From: Blasia pusilla
Lineage: Eukaryota; Marchantiophyta; Marchantiopsida; Blasiales
Length of the DNA: 64,000 nucleotides
Reading direction: 5' to 3'
Assembly (NCBI GenBank): GCA_050084515.1
Contig: CM114273.1
Span: forward strand, 15,252,001 to 15,316,000
This document shows, piece by piece, positions 24,001 through 37,599 of the stretch; the first letter of the stretch is position 1; every line of letters begins with the position of its first letter. Below the pieces are notes generated by a model that saw only the letters and a program-made list of their open reading frames with translations, ran no database searches and had not been told where the DNA came from. The position numbers were made by a program, and so were the translations under genes.

Positions 24001-27000
24001 AGGAGAATTTTCAACAACAGTCTCACAGGAGAGATTCCTGCTTCAATTGCAAATATATCTACCTTGCAGGTCCTGTAAGTAACACTTGACTTTCTTCAGA
24101 AAGTAATCAGTGAAAGAAGTTTGACAAGTGTGATGCTGTGTATGATGTGGAGTTAGTTTGCCCTAACAGTTAACTCATAATTTGCAGGGATGTTGCCTAC
24201 AATAACCTAAGTGGAAGAGTTCCGATGGACATACATGTACCACAGTTCAGGTATGGTAAAGAAGGATAAGCTGCAAAGTTGCTAAATTTTCTGTGATATG
24301 AGTGTAGTCTCCAGAGTCCATGGGTTGTTATCCATGGACTCTTCAAGTGTTTTTCTTGCTGGTCATTGTAATTATGCAGTAAAGCATGATCTGTTTTCGC
24401 AATGGCTATCAATAACGGTAATGTCGTGATATCTATGCAGGGGGGATGGTAATTCTCTTCTATGTGGTGCCATCAGTGGGCACCCATGTCCTGGCGATCC
24501 CCCACTCTCTTCACTGAATGGTATTGTTTCCTCAGTCTCAACTTGTTGCAAATTTTGAAATCTGTAAATCTAGAGATAGCACAGATCAATAATGTCGTAT
24601 TTTGTACACTTGTGTGGCTCTGTGCAATTGGCGATTGTTGAGAAACAGCAACAACTATGGAGGGAATAGACTTATGTCCAGGAGACTAAGTTAGGATTGC
24701 TTCCCACCTCTTTTGCTCTCCATCTACAAACTTTCCCACCTTTCATGTTGGTAAACTGAGGAAGTTTTGAAATTGTGGTGGCCAAACTCTGTATGTCTTT
24801 GATTGTGGTGTCATACGTTTCAGCATGTGATGGTAGGCGAGGAACTTGAGACGAAGTTCAGTCATCTCTGCTAACAGATAACCAATTAGTTATTTCTAGT
24901 GTGTGTCTAATTTTTTTTTTCATGTTTAGTCAAGTGCTGTTTTTTCAACTACAAAGTATGTTAATATAGTGGGTTGGCAATGTGCAATTGAAGGTCCAGA
25001 GTCCATTTTTTGATTCTGTCCAGAGTTCATTGATCTGGCAGTTACTTCTACCAAAATCTCAGCAGCCCGCTGCTATCTTACTCTTGGTTGAAGCATACAT
25101 GATCATTTTGGCTGAGAAGGTTTTGTTTGATGTAGATTCTTCAGGATCACTCCAGCAAAAAAGGATTGTTGGTGGTGTTGTTTCTACCGCTGTTCTACTT
25201 GTGGTTATAGGAATTTGTGCCATGTGGTGTAGGCGTCACCGCTACTACAGGAAAGACAATTTTTTTGATGTGGCAGGTATGTGTTTTGTCGTGCAGTGAA
25301 AAGCTACTTTTGTTTTTATCAGTCCTTTCTTTGATGTCATCAAGTGATGAAGCACTGCCTGTTTATGCTAATAAGCCTCATTAACTTGGATAGTTTTCTT
25401 GCTGAGGGTGGTGCAAGAGGAAGATGAACGTATGCTTGGCCTTTGCTCTCATTTTGTGAGCTACTTTCTTCCCAACCTGTTATTGTTCTCAGTCTAAAGA
25501 AAAAAGGTGGTGGCCTTGTGTCTGAGGCAGTGAGGAATTTCTGTCCTCACTTTGTTTCTGAAATACTGCTTCCGGAAATTGTGTGGTGCCTGACGACATG
25601 TAACCTCCCCTCTCTTCCTGTTTGGTCTTCTACAATGCGAATTTGTTGGCCCCATCTTCGAGTGAATGAAGGACTTTCTAAAGCAGTTGTACAAGTAGCA
25701 CGTGACGGTGGGTGAAGTGTTGAGACCATGTTGTCAATAGTGGTGTACCATAATGAATCAGGGAAAAGGATTATGACCATGAACTTACGATAGATGGTTA
25801 TAGCTTATCAATAATTGTCGATCAAGTGCTGCTTTGTGCACTATCTTACGATGGCTCTGCTTGAAGTTTGTGCATCACACGTACAGATTTGGTAAAGTTG
25901 ATCAGAGTTTCACATCATCGGGATCTGCTGTGAAGATCTGGCCATATTTACCAAGTGCATATGTGTAATGCACTCACCTCAAGGAAAGCATGGGAAGACT
26001 AACTTAAGAGCTTGCCTCAGACTTGATCCTGGAGTTTTCTACCTTAAGGCATGAACTAATGAAAAAGTTTGAGTTCCTAGGAATTTCAAACGAGTCTGTT
26101 TGTCTGCTCAGTAGAGAAAGACCTAAATTTGCTCTTCTAGTTTTAAGGAAGCACTGAATTCGATGAATGGGCCATATGGCCTCACCGGTTGGGGCCTGAA
26201 AGAAAATACGCTGTAGAATCTAGGGATGCTTTGAAGCGTTTTTCCATGAATATGCCGATGAAAATTGTTCTATCCATGTAAGCCGAGTACTCGAGGCATG
26301 TTTTAATTCTGAATTGATAATAGTATGTATGGGTGCCCCGAAGGTGGGAGAAGAAATCAGAATCTGACTGTTTTCAGACATTTGCTAGTTTAAAGAATTT
26401 GGGGGGGAGGGGGGAATAATAATCCGGAAATGCACGTTGGAAATTGATAACTTAACCTGTAAAGTACAGGCTTAAGATCTTAATGGTTCTCAAATTGGTC
26501 TCCCTTTAGAATTTGCCTCACTCCACGAACAATACAATTTGTTCTCATTGTTCACATTATATTCTAGCAGTACAAGTTGTCATTAACGAAGAAAATTTAG
26601 GCTTTTGGGTAGGTTTAGGTGTAGATCACCAGTTGAATTGAAATCGTGTTTGGGGTGCTTGCTGGCGCCGTAAGCTACAAAGTTACCACGCAGTTGGTGC
26701 ATCCTTTGAATAATTGAAGGAGGAAACGAAATCTATCTTTACCAGGCTGGGACCCAACAGCTGTATCTTTCCCCATCATTTCATTCACTTCCTTAGGTCA
26801 ATGCCTTGAACATTCCTTTGATTCCATCTGTGGAAGTGCATCGACCTCAGATGCTGCTATCGTTTGCAGAAAGGTTTTGTCCATGAAATTCATACTTGTT
26901 CCAAATATATGAAATCTAAGGGTGTGACTGTTTGTTTGTTGGCCTCTCCTGGCAGCCGAGGATGACCCAGAGGTGCCATTAGGCCAGCTGAAGAAGTTTT

Positions 27001-28734
27001 CAATGAGAGAGCTGCAGATTGCCACTGACAATTTTAGCAGCAAGAACATCCTGGGTCAGGGTGGTTTTGGGAAAGTATACAAGGGGTACCTTGGTGATGG
27101 GACAGCTGTTGCTGTGAAGAGATTGAAGGAGGATCACACTCCTGGAGGTGAGCATGCCTTCCAAACTGAAGTGGAAATGATCAGCATGGCAGTGCATCGT
27201 AATCTTTTGAGGTTGCAGGGTTTCTGTATCACCCCTTCAGAGCGTATCCTAGTTTATCCATACATGTCAAATGGCAGTGTTGCTTCTCGACTACGAGCTT
27301 CCAATCCTCGAGGTACTTGTTCCTATCATGACCTGGATTAAACTTCCAATTTGAGTTTAAGATACTAATCAAAAGCATGTTAGTTGTCACAGGTCAATCA
27401 CTAGGTGCAAGGTAAGCTGATATCTTGAGTGATTTGATTTTTCTGGCCTTCAGTACCAAAGAGAGACTCTCTTACCGCAAGTGGTGGGGCTTGACAGTTA
27501 GCGATAGCCAGTGACCCTGAGTCCTCATCAAACAGAAATGGCATCATGGTGGATCTTCACTTGTGCTTAGGAGTACAATTTACGTAGTTGACCTTGACCA
27601 GAGTTAGACTTTATTTTTTGGTTGTGTGGAAGAGTTGGTGGATTGTAGCTAAGATGAATGTTATGCTTTCTGCAGATAACTTCTATGGCGAGCCAGGACT
27701 TGGCTGGCCTAAACGCAAGGGAATTGCATTGGGGGCAGCTCGTGGCCTGTCATACTTGCATGATCACTGTGACCCAAAGATCATCCATCGTGATGTAAAA
27801 GCAGCTAATGTACTACTAGATGGGGAATTTGAGGCTGTGGTTGGAGACTTTGGGTTGGCAAAACTTCTAGATTATAAAGACACCCATGTAACCACGGCAG
27901 TTCGTGGCACTGCGGGTCATATTGCACCGGAGTACTTGTCCACTGGAAAGTCATCGGAAAAGACAGATGTATATGGTTATGGAATTATGTTACTTGAAGT
28001 TATAACAGGCCAGCGAGCGTATGATTTTCAACGTCTAGCAAATGATGACGATCTCATGCTGCTAGATTGGGTAAGCACCATTCTTTTAGATCTAAATCGC
28101 TGTATTGTGCATCTCAGTGGCTTCTGAACAGTGGTGAGTCACTGGAGAAAGATTCCCATGTAGTTGAATATTTGTTTGATTGTGAAGGGGAGTGGAATGT
28201 GGTTTCTGGAGTCGTTGGATATCCAATCTGTGTATATTGCAAGCACAGAATTTGTATAGGACAATAAGTTAAGGTGCATCTACTATACTGCCTCTTGCAT
28301 GTATTGGTGTGGGTAATATTTAAAGCTGATATCTGAGTGTGTCTTAAAGTGGCCTTGCATCCACTGTCTGATTGTGAAAATTGTCACTGGGGAAATGCTG
28401 AGACTACTGAGTACAGGTGAAAAGGTTGCAGCATGAACGAAGACTAGAGCAGCTGGTGGATAGGGAGCTGAAGCGTAACTATGATCCACGTGAAGTGGAA
28501 GAGCTCATTCAAGTGGCCCTTTTGTGCACTCAAGTGTCTCCCACAGATAGGCCAAAAATGTCCGAGGTAGTGCGAATGCTTGAAGGTGATGGGCTGGCAG
28601 AGCGATGGGAGCAGTGGCAGAAGTTGGAACTCGTCAGACAGAGAGAGGTGGACTTGGGGCCACGCCGCTACTTTGAATGGGTTGAAGATTCTACATTAAA
28701 TATGGAAGCTGTTGAGCTGTCTGCAGGTCGTTGA
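21013..28734 (+). CDS. SERK-type leucine-rich-repeat receptor kinase, 11 exons, 615 aa
   Basis: Plasma-membrane co-receptor kinase of the LRR-II/SERK class, whose members pair with ligand-binding LRR receptors in steroid, peptide and immune signalling (family knowledge). Exons: 21013-21097, 22280-22409, 22829-22900, 23489-23632, 24003-24074, 24188-24250, 24441-24520, 25145-25276, 26956-27312, 27676-28070, 28417-28734. All introns are GT-AG, phases agree and the sum is 1848 nt. The 72/144/72-nt LRR exons are the SERK pattern. Order: signal peptide (1-22), LRRNT with [17 protein letters not shown] and a CSWLFVDC pair, about five LRRs, TM near 223-243, kinase with GQGGFG 293-298, Lys314, HRD 416-418 and DFG 436-438, ending ELSAGR. 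The Ser-Pro-Pro hinge typical of SERKs is reduced to [12 protein letters not shown]. The start at 21013 was chosen because the signal peptide follows directly; 20947 is an in-frame alternative. No defect is seen. Confidence 0.92.
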
Positions 28735-30600
28735 CATCGGTAGAAGATGGATCATAAAGCTACCTGTGCCTGTATTCGGCAGTCGAGCTCTCTTTAGGGC
28801 TTTTCTGGTATCTGATTCTTGTAGAGGAAGATGTATCATAAAGCCACAGCTCACCCTTGGTCTGTTTTGGGGCCCTCTCCAGTGCATCTGGAACATGTCC
28901 CACGCAATGTTCAGAGCGTGTCGACTGCTTATACATGATATCACAATTGATCCTCACTGGCAGCAAATGAGTCTGTGTTTAGTAAGATACTCCTTGCAAG
29001 GGAACGCCACTGTTGTGTCAAGATTACTCGAAGAGACCAAGCATGGAGGCAGGTTTACACCTGTCAGATGATATAGTGTCTCCCCTCACACCTGTCTTCT
29101 CATTCTGTCAGGATCAGTGTATAGAGGAAGGTGTCCACATTTGGAGAGCTACCAACAGCATTTTGGCTTACTCTTCTACCTACCTCAGCATGGGATGCTA
29201 TTTTGAAAAGCTCACATTCAAGCAATGATGGGTAAGGGAGAAGCAGATCATCTAGTGAAATATTGGGTGGGCGTCTTAGAAAATCAGAGTGAGTGGCATA
29301 AAACTGCCAAAAGTGGTGAGTTCCAGGTATATTTAATTATAAGGTAGTTAATAGTTTTGTACCATAACTCGCAGTGATGTGCATTGTTCTTCAGAGCTAG
29401 TAACAGGTAGTCCAATTTTGTTTGGCTTCATTTTTACTAAAACGACTGCCAAGTTCTTCGAACGGTCCACAATGACCAGTTGGTAGGAGACATTGTATTT
29501 TGTCACTGTGAAATTCTTTTCCCCTTCTGTATGTCCTGAACTTTGATCATAAATGGACAAATTGAATACTAACTTGAGGGTCCTTTGACTCTTGTTCATA
29601 GGGATCGTCCCTAGCACTTGCGGTATTTTTGTGACTTGTTGTCCTTGTGTACCAACAGTCGGGTTCTTTCCATCTGATCTTGAAGTTGAAAATTGAAAGG
29701 ATCATAGTTCCTGCGAGGTAAGTTCTCATCCGCCATGCGCTGTGGTTTTTCTTCCATGAATATTATGGTGCTCTATTGCCATGTCATGTGTAAGCACGGA
29801 GCTGTAGGAAAAATTTGGTGTAGTGTTTGAGCACATGGGCTTTCCATTATAGTAGTCGAGGTGATATGGCTGAATGTGGTTGTATGAGAGACACATGAAT
29901 GTCTACATGAAGGGCACAGAAGCTGAGGGCTTATGTGTCTACTAGTTGTTGCTAGCCATGGTAAATTGGACCTCTACGAATTGAAAGCGGTATGTCATTA
30001 CTGTGATCGAGTGTCTGACTTCCATGAGAACTTCCAGGGATTCTTGTGACAAAGAAATAGACGCCCTGGCCAGATGCTGGGGTTGGTGAATGTGTTTGGG
30101 CCCATCTCCACTTTCCACAATGTTTCCACCAACACTCAAACTTCCCAATCATTACACATGGTGGTAGGGTCTCAGCAGGTGATAGGATATGTTGGCTTCA
30201 GCTGGAATTCTTTGGCACTACTGACTTATTTGGTGTGAGGGATATAGTTATCTTCTGTATGCCATGACCCGAATTTGGCAATAAGAAGCCGAAACACTAA
30301 TTATTTTATTCCTCTATTGCCACGTATGAAGCAGATGAGCTTTTGTAGTTCTAAAAGTCGCCCTTAACCTGAGTCACATGTGTTCATTTGAAGGATTAAA
30401 TACCACACACGTGCATGTACGGTTCTATAATGATGGTGAAGAGTGTTTTGATGATCTCACACTGAGCACGAGATTCAAAATGGTCCTCCTAATCACGATA
30501 TCAAATCCACATGTGTATGAGGAGTTGTTTTCGAGTGGCAACATAATTTAAGCCCAGAATGTATGACATTTAGATGGCATAACAGGGCATGTAGGATTAT
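28735..30600. other. 3' flank of the SERK-type gene and spacer
   Basis: The 3' untranslated region probably occupies the first few hundred bases; no canonical AATAAA was singled out. ORFs on either strand are short and carry no domain. Around 28.75 and 28.83 kb a short phrase (GTAGAAGATGGATCATAAAGC / GTAGAGGAAGATGTATCATAAAGC) is repeated about 85 bp apart, a small local duplication. Confidence 0.35.
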
Positions 30601-33600
30601 AGGGTTGAAGGGTCCTAACTAGTTTTAATAAAGAGAGAAAAATCAAGCGGATTCGATTGGAGCACCCACTCTGCAACAACCAAGAGCATGTGGAAGATTC
30701 ATTTGGAACTAGTGGAGCCCACTAAAAACACTTCATCCACAATGCACAAATTTTGTTCAAAAAGAATGTGTCATACTAAAAAACCCCAGTCCTAAGATCA
30801 TTAATTTTGTTCATAAGCGTGCAATTCATGGTAGTTTTTGAAACAAAGTTAAGAGAATTGTTTTAGAAATTGGTGGAATTTTTTTCCTATCCAATATATA
30901 TATATATATCCCTAAGAAACCCAAAAGCAAGTTTCAACCATAGCTTGTGTTGAAAATTTGGAAGTGTCCTTTATTAATAGCTTCCGAGTCCATCCCATGT
31001 GATGGATTGAATAGAAGTCATTTCAATTATCCCAAAATTTGTAATATGGTTCTTATATTCTATATGTCTCATTACACTTTCTTCTATGAGTACATTCTTC
31101 TTGCTTGAAGAATGTTTTTAGGGTCTTTCTAGATATTGGGCATGTGAAGATGTTCTCAACTAATAATGTAGATAGAGAGTACTATCATATGACTAAGAGG
31201 ATAGAGCATGTTTATTAGCAATTCCTGAAAAATCATTTCTACGTGGCTTGGAATGGTTTTTTGTTTCATTCTTTGTACAACTCTCTTAAGGAATTTATTT
31301 TCGTCAAGTATCATCATTGGTTCGTGTTTCAAACCTTGATATTTTCCAGTTACTTTTTGGCAACTTGGAATCGAAAGTTCAAAATGTTGTGTGTAGCAAG
31401 CGTCTTCAAAGGGAGTGGGATATGCAACTAAGATGTCCAAGAATAATGTAAAATAATGTACATGTAAAATTTCCTTTTTTAAGCAAAGTTTCTTAGTGCA
31501 AAAATTGCCTTGATGGCCGTGGACTAATGATGGCAGGGTTGTCCCTTGATCCTCATGCTGCCACATTGGAATGTTGGATTGGCTTTTTCCATCATATCCT
31601 TTTCTCTTGTGCTTGCAATGAGTGTTCCTTGTATTTGGAATGATATGATGCTTCCTTTTATTGATGAGAGAACGATTACCATGCTCAATGCTCAATGCTA
31701 AATGTATCTTCCTCCTCTTTCTCATGGTAGGAGTTATTGTACCTCCATCATTCTATATCTTCATCTATGAAAAAATAATGTGGATTTTGAGACCCAGATT
31801 CAAGTAGAGTTCATTCTTTATATGAGGGAATCCAAGGTTGAAACACAAGAGTGAGTTTCATAGTTTTAATACGAATTTGAAATCTTGAACTTTAGAAGAT
31901 GAGCTCCTATATAGCCTTTACCATTGAAGGTGAAAGGTGTAACCAAGTTAATGGCGAGAAATTCTTGGTCTCAACTTTGCTCAATCTGCTATCATATTAG
32001 ATCGTAAGTTTCAATCTAATACGACGGAATGCATATATCCTTCAATCAATTAAAGTACCATGTTATTCCAGCTTTCTTGCAACAATTTACATTTCCAGTT
32101 GAACATTAGTACCTCGTTTTAGTTCAAAGACATTTCTCTTGCATTGGTATTTGATTAATGTTTCACATATTCAAATATAAAAAGATAATATACTTTTAAT
32201 TTATGATAGGATGGGAAAACGGACCAAAAAAATGTTTGATGAAGAAAAATTTAGCTAGTTGCAAGTGAGAGAAATCCTATCACAAAATAAAATTTGCAAA
32301 CATAGAAATGGAAACCTGCCCAATGATGCAACATTCTATAGTTATGAAGAGATCAACAAGTATTAGTATAATACAAAAATCAACTCACATACTTAATTAC
32401 TACAATTCAAAATTAGAATAATATAAATTTAGTGGTGGGAAAACAGGAAAATCAACTCTCTTTTTTATCTTTCAGGAATCTTGCGTTCCAATATATCTTT
32501 GAATTTTCTATGATATTCAATATGATTTCTCGTCTCTTGTGATGGAAGCAAAGTAGGCAGCCTGAATTTCAGCTTTTGAAGGGCTTAAAAACAAATCAAC
32601 CAATCACTTGTGAGTATTTTATACATTCTTATCTCCGTTCGTACCTCACCGCCTTCGTTAAAGAAATAAAAAGAAATAATAAAAATGACCTAAATAAAGT
32701 GCTAATTAGAACGGAAATAAGAATGAGGGAGGAAAATAAAATTAAAAAAATAGTATTGAATAAGAAATAAACCAAAGAATACACCACTATAAATTTTCAA
32801 TAAAGAAGTGAGAAATTCCCACACTTTGTACGAGAGAGCTTATTTTGAAAACTGGAGGGCATTGTATTACTTAAGTCTTAAAAATAATAATAAATAAGTT
32901 GTGTCTGAAACCTCGAGTACATGTACTAATATTTGTCCACCTCCTCAAATACAACGAATTAAAATCGAAAAAAAGAACGGACCAGGTGACGCAAAATGTG
33001 CTTTGGTACCACCTTTAAATAAATTAAATGAGTCGGATGAATGTCATGGGGGAGCTCTCCAACAATGAACATATGGATGGAGTTTGGTGAGCGACTCACC
33101 TACTTTATAACTAGCGCTAATTAAACCCAAATTCATACGTGAGATATGCTTGTTAATCCAGAAAATAAGAATTTACATTGGAATTTAATATTATCCTCCG
33201 GCACTATTCAAAATTTATAATAAATAAGTAGATAATATTTTAGGATTATTCAAATGATTCCACTATTTTTGGAAAGGTTTATCAAACCATTCTATATTAA
33301 GAGTCCAATGGCTAGTTTCGGCCCTTACGCATCTCATTGTTTTTTTCTTGCATTTAGAGTATCCACGTGTCCTCGACACGTTCATATTAATTACTTTCTT
33401 CTACCCCGTTACCCGTCTCAAAGGAAAGGGCTGCAGACAGCTTGTAAAAGCATGCCCATCTTTGGGGAAGGGTATCTCTAGTGTGTGTATTGTGCGAAGT
33501 TCCATGGCATAGGAACTCCCCATGCTAACATAGCAGTAGTAAGGTCCATAGTCTAAAAGACACGGGTTTGGTGTCCTCATTGTGTGATACATGATACATG

Positions 33601-35250
33601 CAAAAGCTTCTTTCTATGTTAATTGCTCATGTTGTTTCATTTGTTTCCTTTGCAGCCTGAACGGTGGAGATTTTGGGGATTCATGCATTACTCGCCAACA
33701 CCGGAGAAGAACGAACTGCATTTTAGCAAGTGCTCCAATGTGCCCTATATATGGGCCTCATTTTCTAGGTTGGAATCCAAAAGTTATTGTTCTAACATTT
33801 TAGTGTAGTAGTCTTGTAGGGGAGAGGTGCTTTGAAAAGAACTCCCATTGGCAAGAAACCGAGATACCATGGTCTTGTTGGGATGCTTGAGGGAGTGTTG
33901 TGAAGGACATTAACAAGTCATTTTTTATTAAGAGGCCTTTCCTCATAGTTTGCATTTCCCATCATGAGTTTGGCATGGTAAAGAACGTGCAGTGGTGATT
34001 ATAATTCAATTGTGGGATGGTTATATATGTTCAAATTCTTGTAATCAAATCCTATGCATGATAATACTCCTTAAGTGATAACATACAACATTGGTGCCAC
34101 ATTTTCCTTAGAAGTAATTTGGCAACAATGCAGATTTTATGTAAGAAAATTGGAAGAATATATCCATGTTGCACCTTTGGTTGCATGAGTATCCCAAAAT
34201 TTGTACAAGAATGGTTAAGTCTTTCCTATGGAGGGTTCAATTTGGAAATATCCAAAATTTATTTCTTGATCACGTATGCGGGAAATTCCTTGCATTTGGA
34301 TGACCCATCCTAACACTTAGTACTTGAGAGCTAATGTAGGGTATGGGAATGTAGGGGGAGGAGGAAGGCTCGGTAAGAAGATATGCGAGAGGAGGATTGT
34401 ATAAAGGGGGTGTGTACATACAAAAGTTATCCACTTTCATTAACAAAGTATGGCGTCCACATCTTGTTCATGCATAACCTTTATGGAATATCCTCATAAG
34501 GTACTTAGGGAGGCCAGACACTGATACATGTAGGTTGACGGTGACCTATTGGGGAGGAGGGTAATCTCTGAAGTATGTTATCACTTCTTTTGATCAATTT
34601 GGGCTCATCTTAGGCTAAGTACTGCTCTCGATGGGATCCCACTTGGGGCCCTAGTTGACCTTTCTTGAGATGGAAAGGAAACTCTTTATCTATTTTGGGA
34701 GCCTAGAGCTATATTCTTGACTTTGTATTCACAAGACACCACAAATACCCTTGGGGAGGGGAGAGTGAGAGGGTCGAGATGGGATGGGGACCTATACTCT
34801 TGGAAGAAAAGAGTTTAAATTCAAGGATGTGCCCATTAATTCCCCCATTATGACTCTTTTTCTTATAAGATTGGGTTTGGCTTGATTGTGATCTTCAAGA
34901 AAACTTAATTTTGAAGGCTAGAAAAGTGGTTGGTCGAGGCATGACATTTGCCTTAGACGCCAAAGTGGACACACTCCTTTGATCATGGAGGAGAGGTGCC
35001 ATTTTGACTTGCCTTTATAAGTATCTCTTACCTTGTAGGAACCTTAGAATAAAGGGATCTTTAGGTTGTATTGTAGAATACTTAACTTACTATGTGGATG
35101 CCTTGTGGAGTTTATGAGGAGTTCTTGACTCCTCAAAAAGCAATGATGCCTTTTTCATAGAAATTTTTTTAAACCATGGTGAGTTTTTTAAAATTTATTA
35201 CTCATATAGTGTCTTCCAAATTTTAGTTTTCAAAGCTGCGACTCTATTGC
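30601..35250. other. AT-rich spacer
   Basis: No gene is supported. A (TA)n run lies near 30,895-30,910. The 189-codon minus ORF at 31725-31156 has no recognised domain and its composition is unlike the two receptor genes, so I treat it as chance or an old relic. Near 33,360-33,420 is one copy of a dispersed short repeat shared with 40.3 kb (reverse) and 57.1 kb. Confidence 0.4.
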
Positions 35251-36570
35251 AGTTAAGGTATGGCTTGTAAACTCACTCCAAATATAGTAGTGATGCTTGT
35301 ATGATACATGAAGTGTCTAACCCTATAGAGGTGTGTCATGGTGTGGTGTGATAATGAGAGAAATATTGTGGTATGGAAATATGCAATACCCCTTATCTTA
35401 TCATTCAGATAACTCCCTCCCCCCCTTTCTCCATTTACAGTCCCCACTGCATATATAGTCTTGCTGATGATGTAGTCCTTCACATGACCAACATGTGAAT
35501 GTTGGTTACTACTACTTTGCATATGATGGCATGTATTTGCTCTCTATAGTCTCTCTATACTTGAGATTCCACCATCCGCCCTCACGAGGTACATGACTAT
35601 TTTTTTGGGGTGGTGGTTGTGCATTGCATCTCGATTCCTTGTATCATCTATTGCGGTGATCTCTCCTCAGTGACTCCCAACTTAACACACTCCATCAATT
35701 TTGGGCTATATTTGGTGACATGATATTTCCCACTCTCTCACTTGTCTCAAGAAGACATGACTAAGTCAGACTTGAGCATTTGATATCATGAAAGTGTTAT
35801 ATGGCCTCAATCACCCCTTATGTGGCAATAATCAACCATCATAATGGAGTATAGGCTTCCCAAATACTCTCATGAAGAAAATTTTGGAAGGTATGGATGC
35901 TGTGTAGCTTCTTATTTTTTATCCCTTGGTAGCCCCTCCTCAACTCCTCAAAGAACTCAAGTGGGTTGAACATAGACGACACTTATTGACTAGCTCAAGT
36001 TGTAAGGGATGGAGGAAGGAAGAAACGGGAAAGTATGAAACACATAAGCAAGTGGGGGAATGAGAAGTAAGAGAAAGGTGGGGCCCACATAGACAAGCAT
36101 TTTAAAAAATGGAAAAAAATCACGGGAAGGTTTGGCACCTCGAGTCCTTCTATAGGACGGATGTAAGTCCACAGACATGGACATGTTTGCCGACACACAC
36201 TTTGTCCACATGCAACCTTAGCTAAAATATAGGACTCACATGTCCATACATGCAAAACCAACGTCAAACTTCTATGCTCTTACTTCATTGCTCCCACACT
36301 GCATAACTACATCTCTCAACACTACTCTATCATCTTCTTTTTGTAACCACACAATCACATCACAAAGTTATTTCCTATGTCAAACTAAACCCACACTCCT
36401 AATAAGAGGTTAGGGGTTACTTATGAGGTAAGAGAGACCATACCTTTGCTACCTCATGTAAGGAGATTCAATATAGAGAGATTGAATTGTTGAACTCCCT
36501 ATCCTTGGGATATGTACACATTCTTTCCCCAAAGCCTTCTTCCTAGTAACTTGTGCACACATGTCATATG
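35251..36570 (-). mobile_element. Highly decayed gypsy gag plus LTR relic (copy 3)
   Basis: The stretch 35,880-35,975 aligns by eye with the gag core at about 5,730-5,840: both carry GTATGGATGCT/GTCATGGATGCT, CCC.TGGTAGC and AACTCAAGTGGGTTGAAC-like phrases in the same order. The stretch 36,325-36,570 aligns with the gypsy LTR (ATGTCAAACTAAACCCACACTCCTAAT, GGGGTTACTTATGAGG, AACTCCCTATCCTTGGGATATG). No reading frame survives. Between them lies an unrelated repeat at 36,001-36,225. This is the oldest-looking copy of the family in the window. Confidence 0.55.
36001..36225. repeat. Short dispersed repeat, copy A (inserted in the gypsy relic)
   Basis: It shares with 38,445-38,660 the ordered phrases GAGGAAG.AAACG.GAAAGT, CAAGTGGGGGA, GGTGGGGCCCACAT, TCCTTCTATAGGA.GGA, ACATGGACATGT and TTTGTCCA.ATGCAACCTT. 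About 220 bp long with no coding sequence; it resembles a small non-autonomous element, but no confident terminal inverted repeat or target duplication was found. Confidence 0.55.
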
Positions 36571-36843
36571 TCTAGCGGATCAAGATGCACCTTATATATC
36601 CAATAGTCACCTTTAATCTCACATGAACCGTGGTATTTATCACATAATCACACTTAACCATCTTCAACAAGCTATGACAAATTTAAATATTAACTCATAT
36701 GTTCATAGTTATGTTAAATCATGTATATTCAAGGTTATGTGAAATTAAAACATGGTCACGAGGAGAGTATGACAATCTCTTTTGAAGACGTGAAAAATCT
36801 CGCCTAAGGCTAGCTTGTTCATTTTGAGGTTTTTATTCCAATT

Positions 36844-36922
36844 TGAAATAACACACAACTTTCGTCCTCATTTCCCTTACAAAAACAAAGGGAAATGAGG
36901 ACGAAAGTTGTGTGTTATTTCA
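36844..36922. repeat. Perfect 35-bp inverted repeat with a 9-nt loop
   Basis: The arm at 36,844-36,878 is exactly complementary to 36,888-36,922, and the loop is 36,879-36,887. A transcript from either strand would fold into an uninterrupted 35-bp hairpin. Arms this perfect are either recent or maintained. It lies in AT-rich spacer with no gene adjacent. Confidence 0.9.
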
Positions 36923-37277
36923 TAAACATGACCATAGATATCTTTTTTTTTTACAATTGGGGAAAATGGTTCAAAAAATCTATCCAAATGATGAAAAAAA
37001 TAGATGAGTTGTATTCACATATCAACTAACCTTGAAAATTGGATCACGTGTTCATAATATGATATATTCATAAAATACATAAACCTATCATGATACTAAA
37101 TCTGAATTATTTTAAGTGATGAATTTCCATCCAAATATATTAAGCACACTTATTCCATATATTTGTATCTTTTTCCACCTTGTAAGTGTGAAACAAGGTG
37201 GTTTAGATGCATGAGACTTTTAAGTCACATGTAAGATGGAGGGGTTAATCACAAGATGAGCAATTTTCCTTGAACTA

Positions 37278-37599
37278 TGAGATTTCATGTTTTTATTGAA
37301 GATTGAGTTACAGTCAAGCTCATGAGACACCTGAACTGCTACATTTTGTACTCACACGAAGTAGGGAAGCTTAATCTTGGTAAGTAAGTTAAGCATAATT
37401 ATCTTAACTAGGGTTAGTAAATCTCAGTTAGTCTAACTCGATACTAAGGTTAGGGTTAGGCTTTGTTGTACATACCCTATATAATTGAGAAGGGCACCAA
37501 CCTCCACTTATTCTCTCATTGCAAATTTTGTTCTCCATGGTGGTGTGTGTGTGAGAGAGCCATATTCCACCAATAATGCTTGTTTAGCGATTTTCCACA
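37278..37599 (+). repeat. Solo LTR of a copia-type element (copy of the LTR at 60.6 kb)
   Basis: It matches 60,627-60,937 in order: TATTGAAGA, CAAGCTCAT, TTAATCTTGGT.AGTAA, TTATCTTAACTA.GGTTAG, TTAGGGTTAGG and the promoter-like CCTATATAATTGAGAAG, then ATTCTCTCATTGCAAA and ATGGTGTGTG. No coding sequence of the element follows, so it is a solo LTR. The CTATATAA box followed by the shared downstream sequence suggests the LTR's own promoter. Confidence 0.7.

Noticed and set aside
31156-31725. 189-codon minus-strand ORF as a gene
   Set aside because: No domain, AT-rich composition like the surrounding spacer, and no splice or promoter context; probably chance in repeat-derived DNA.
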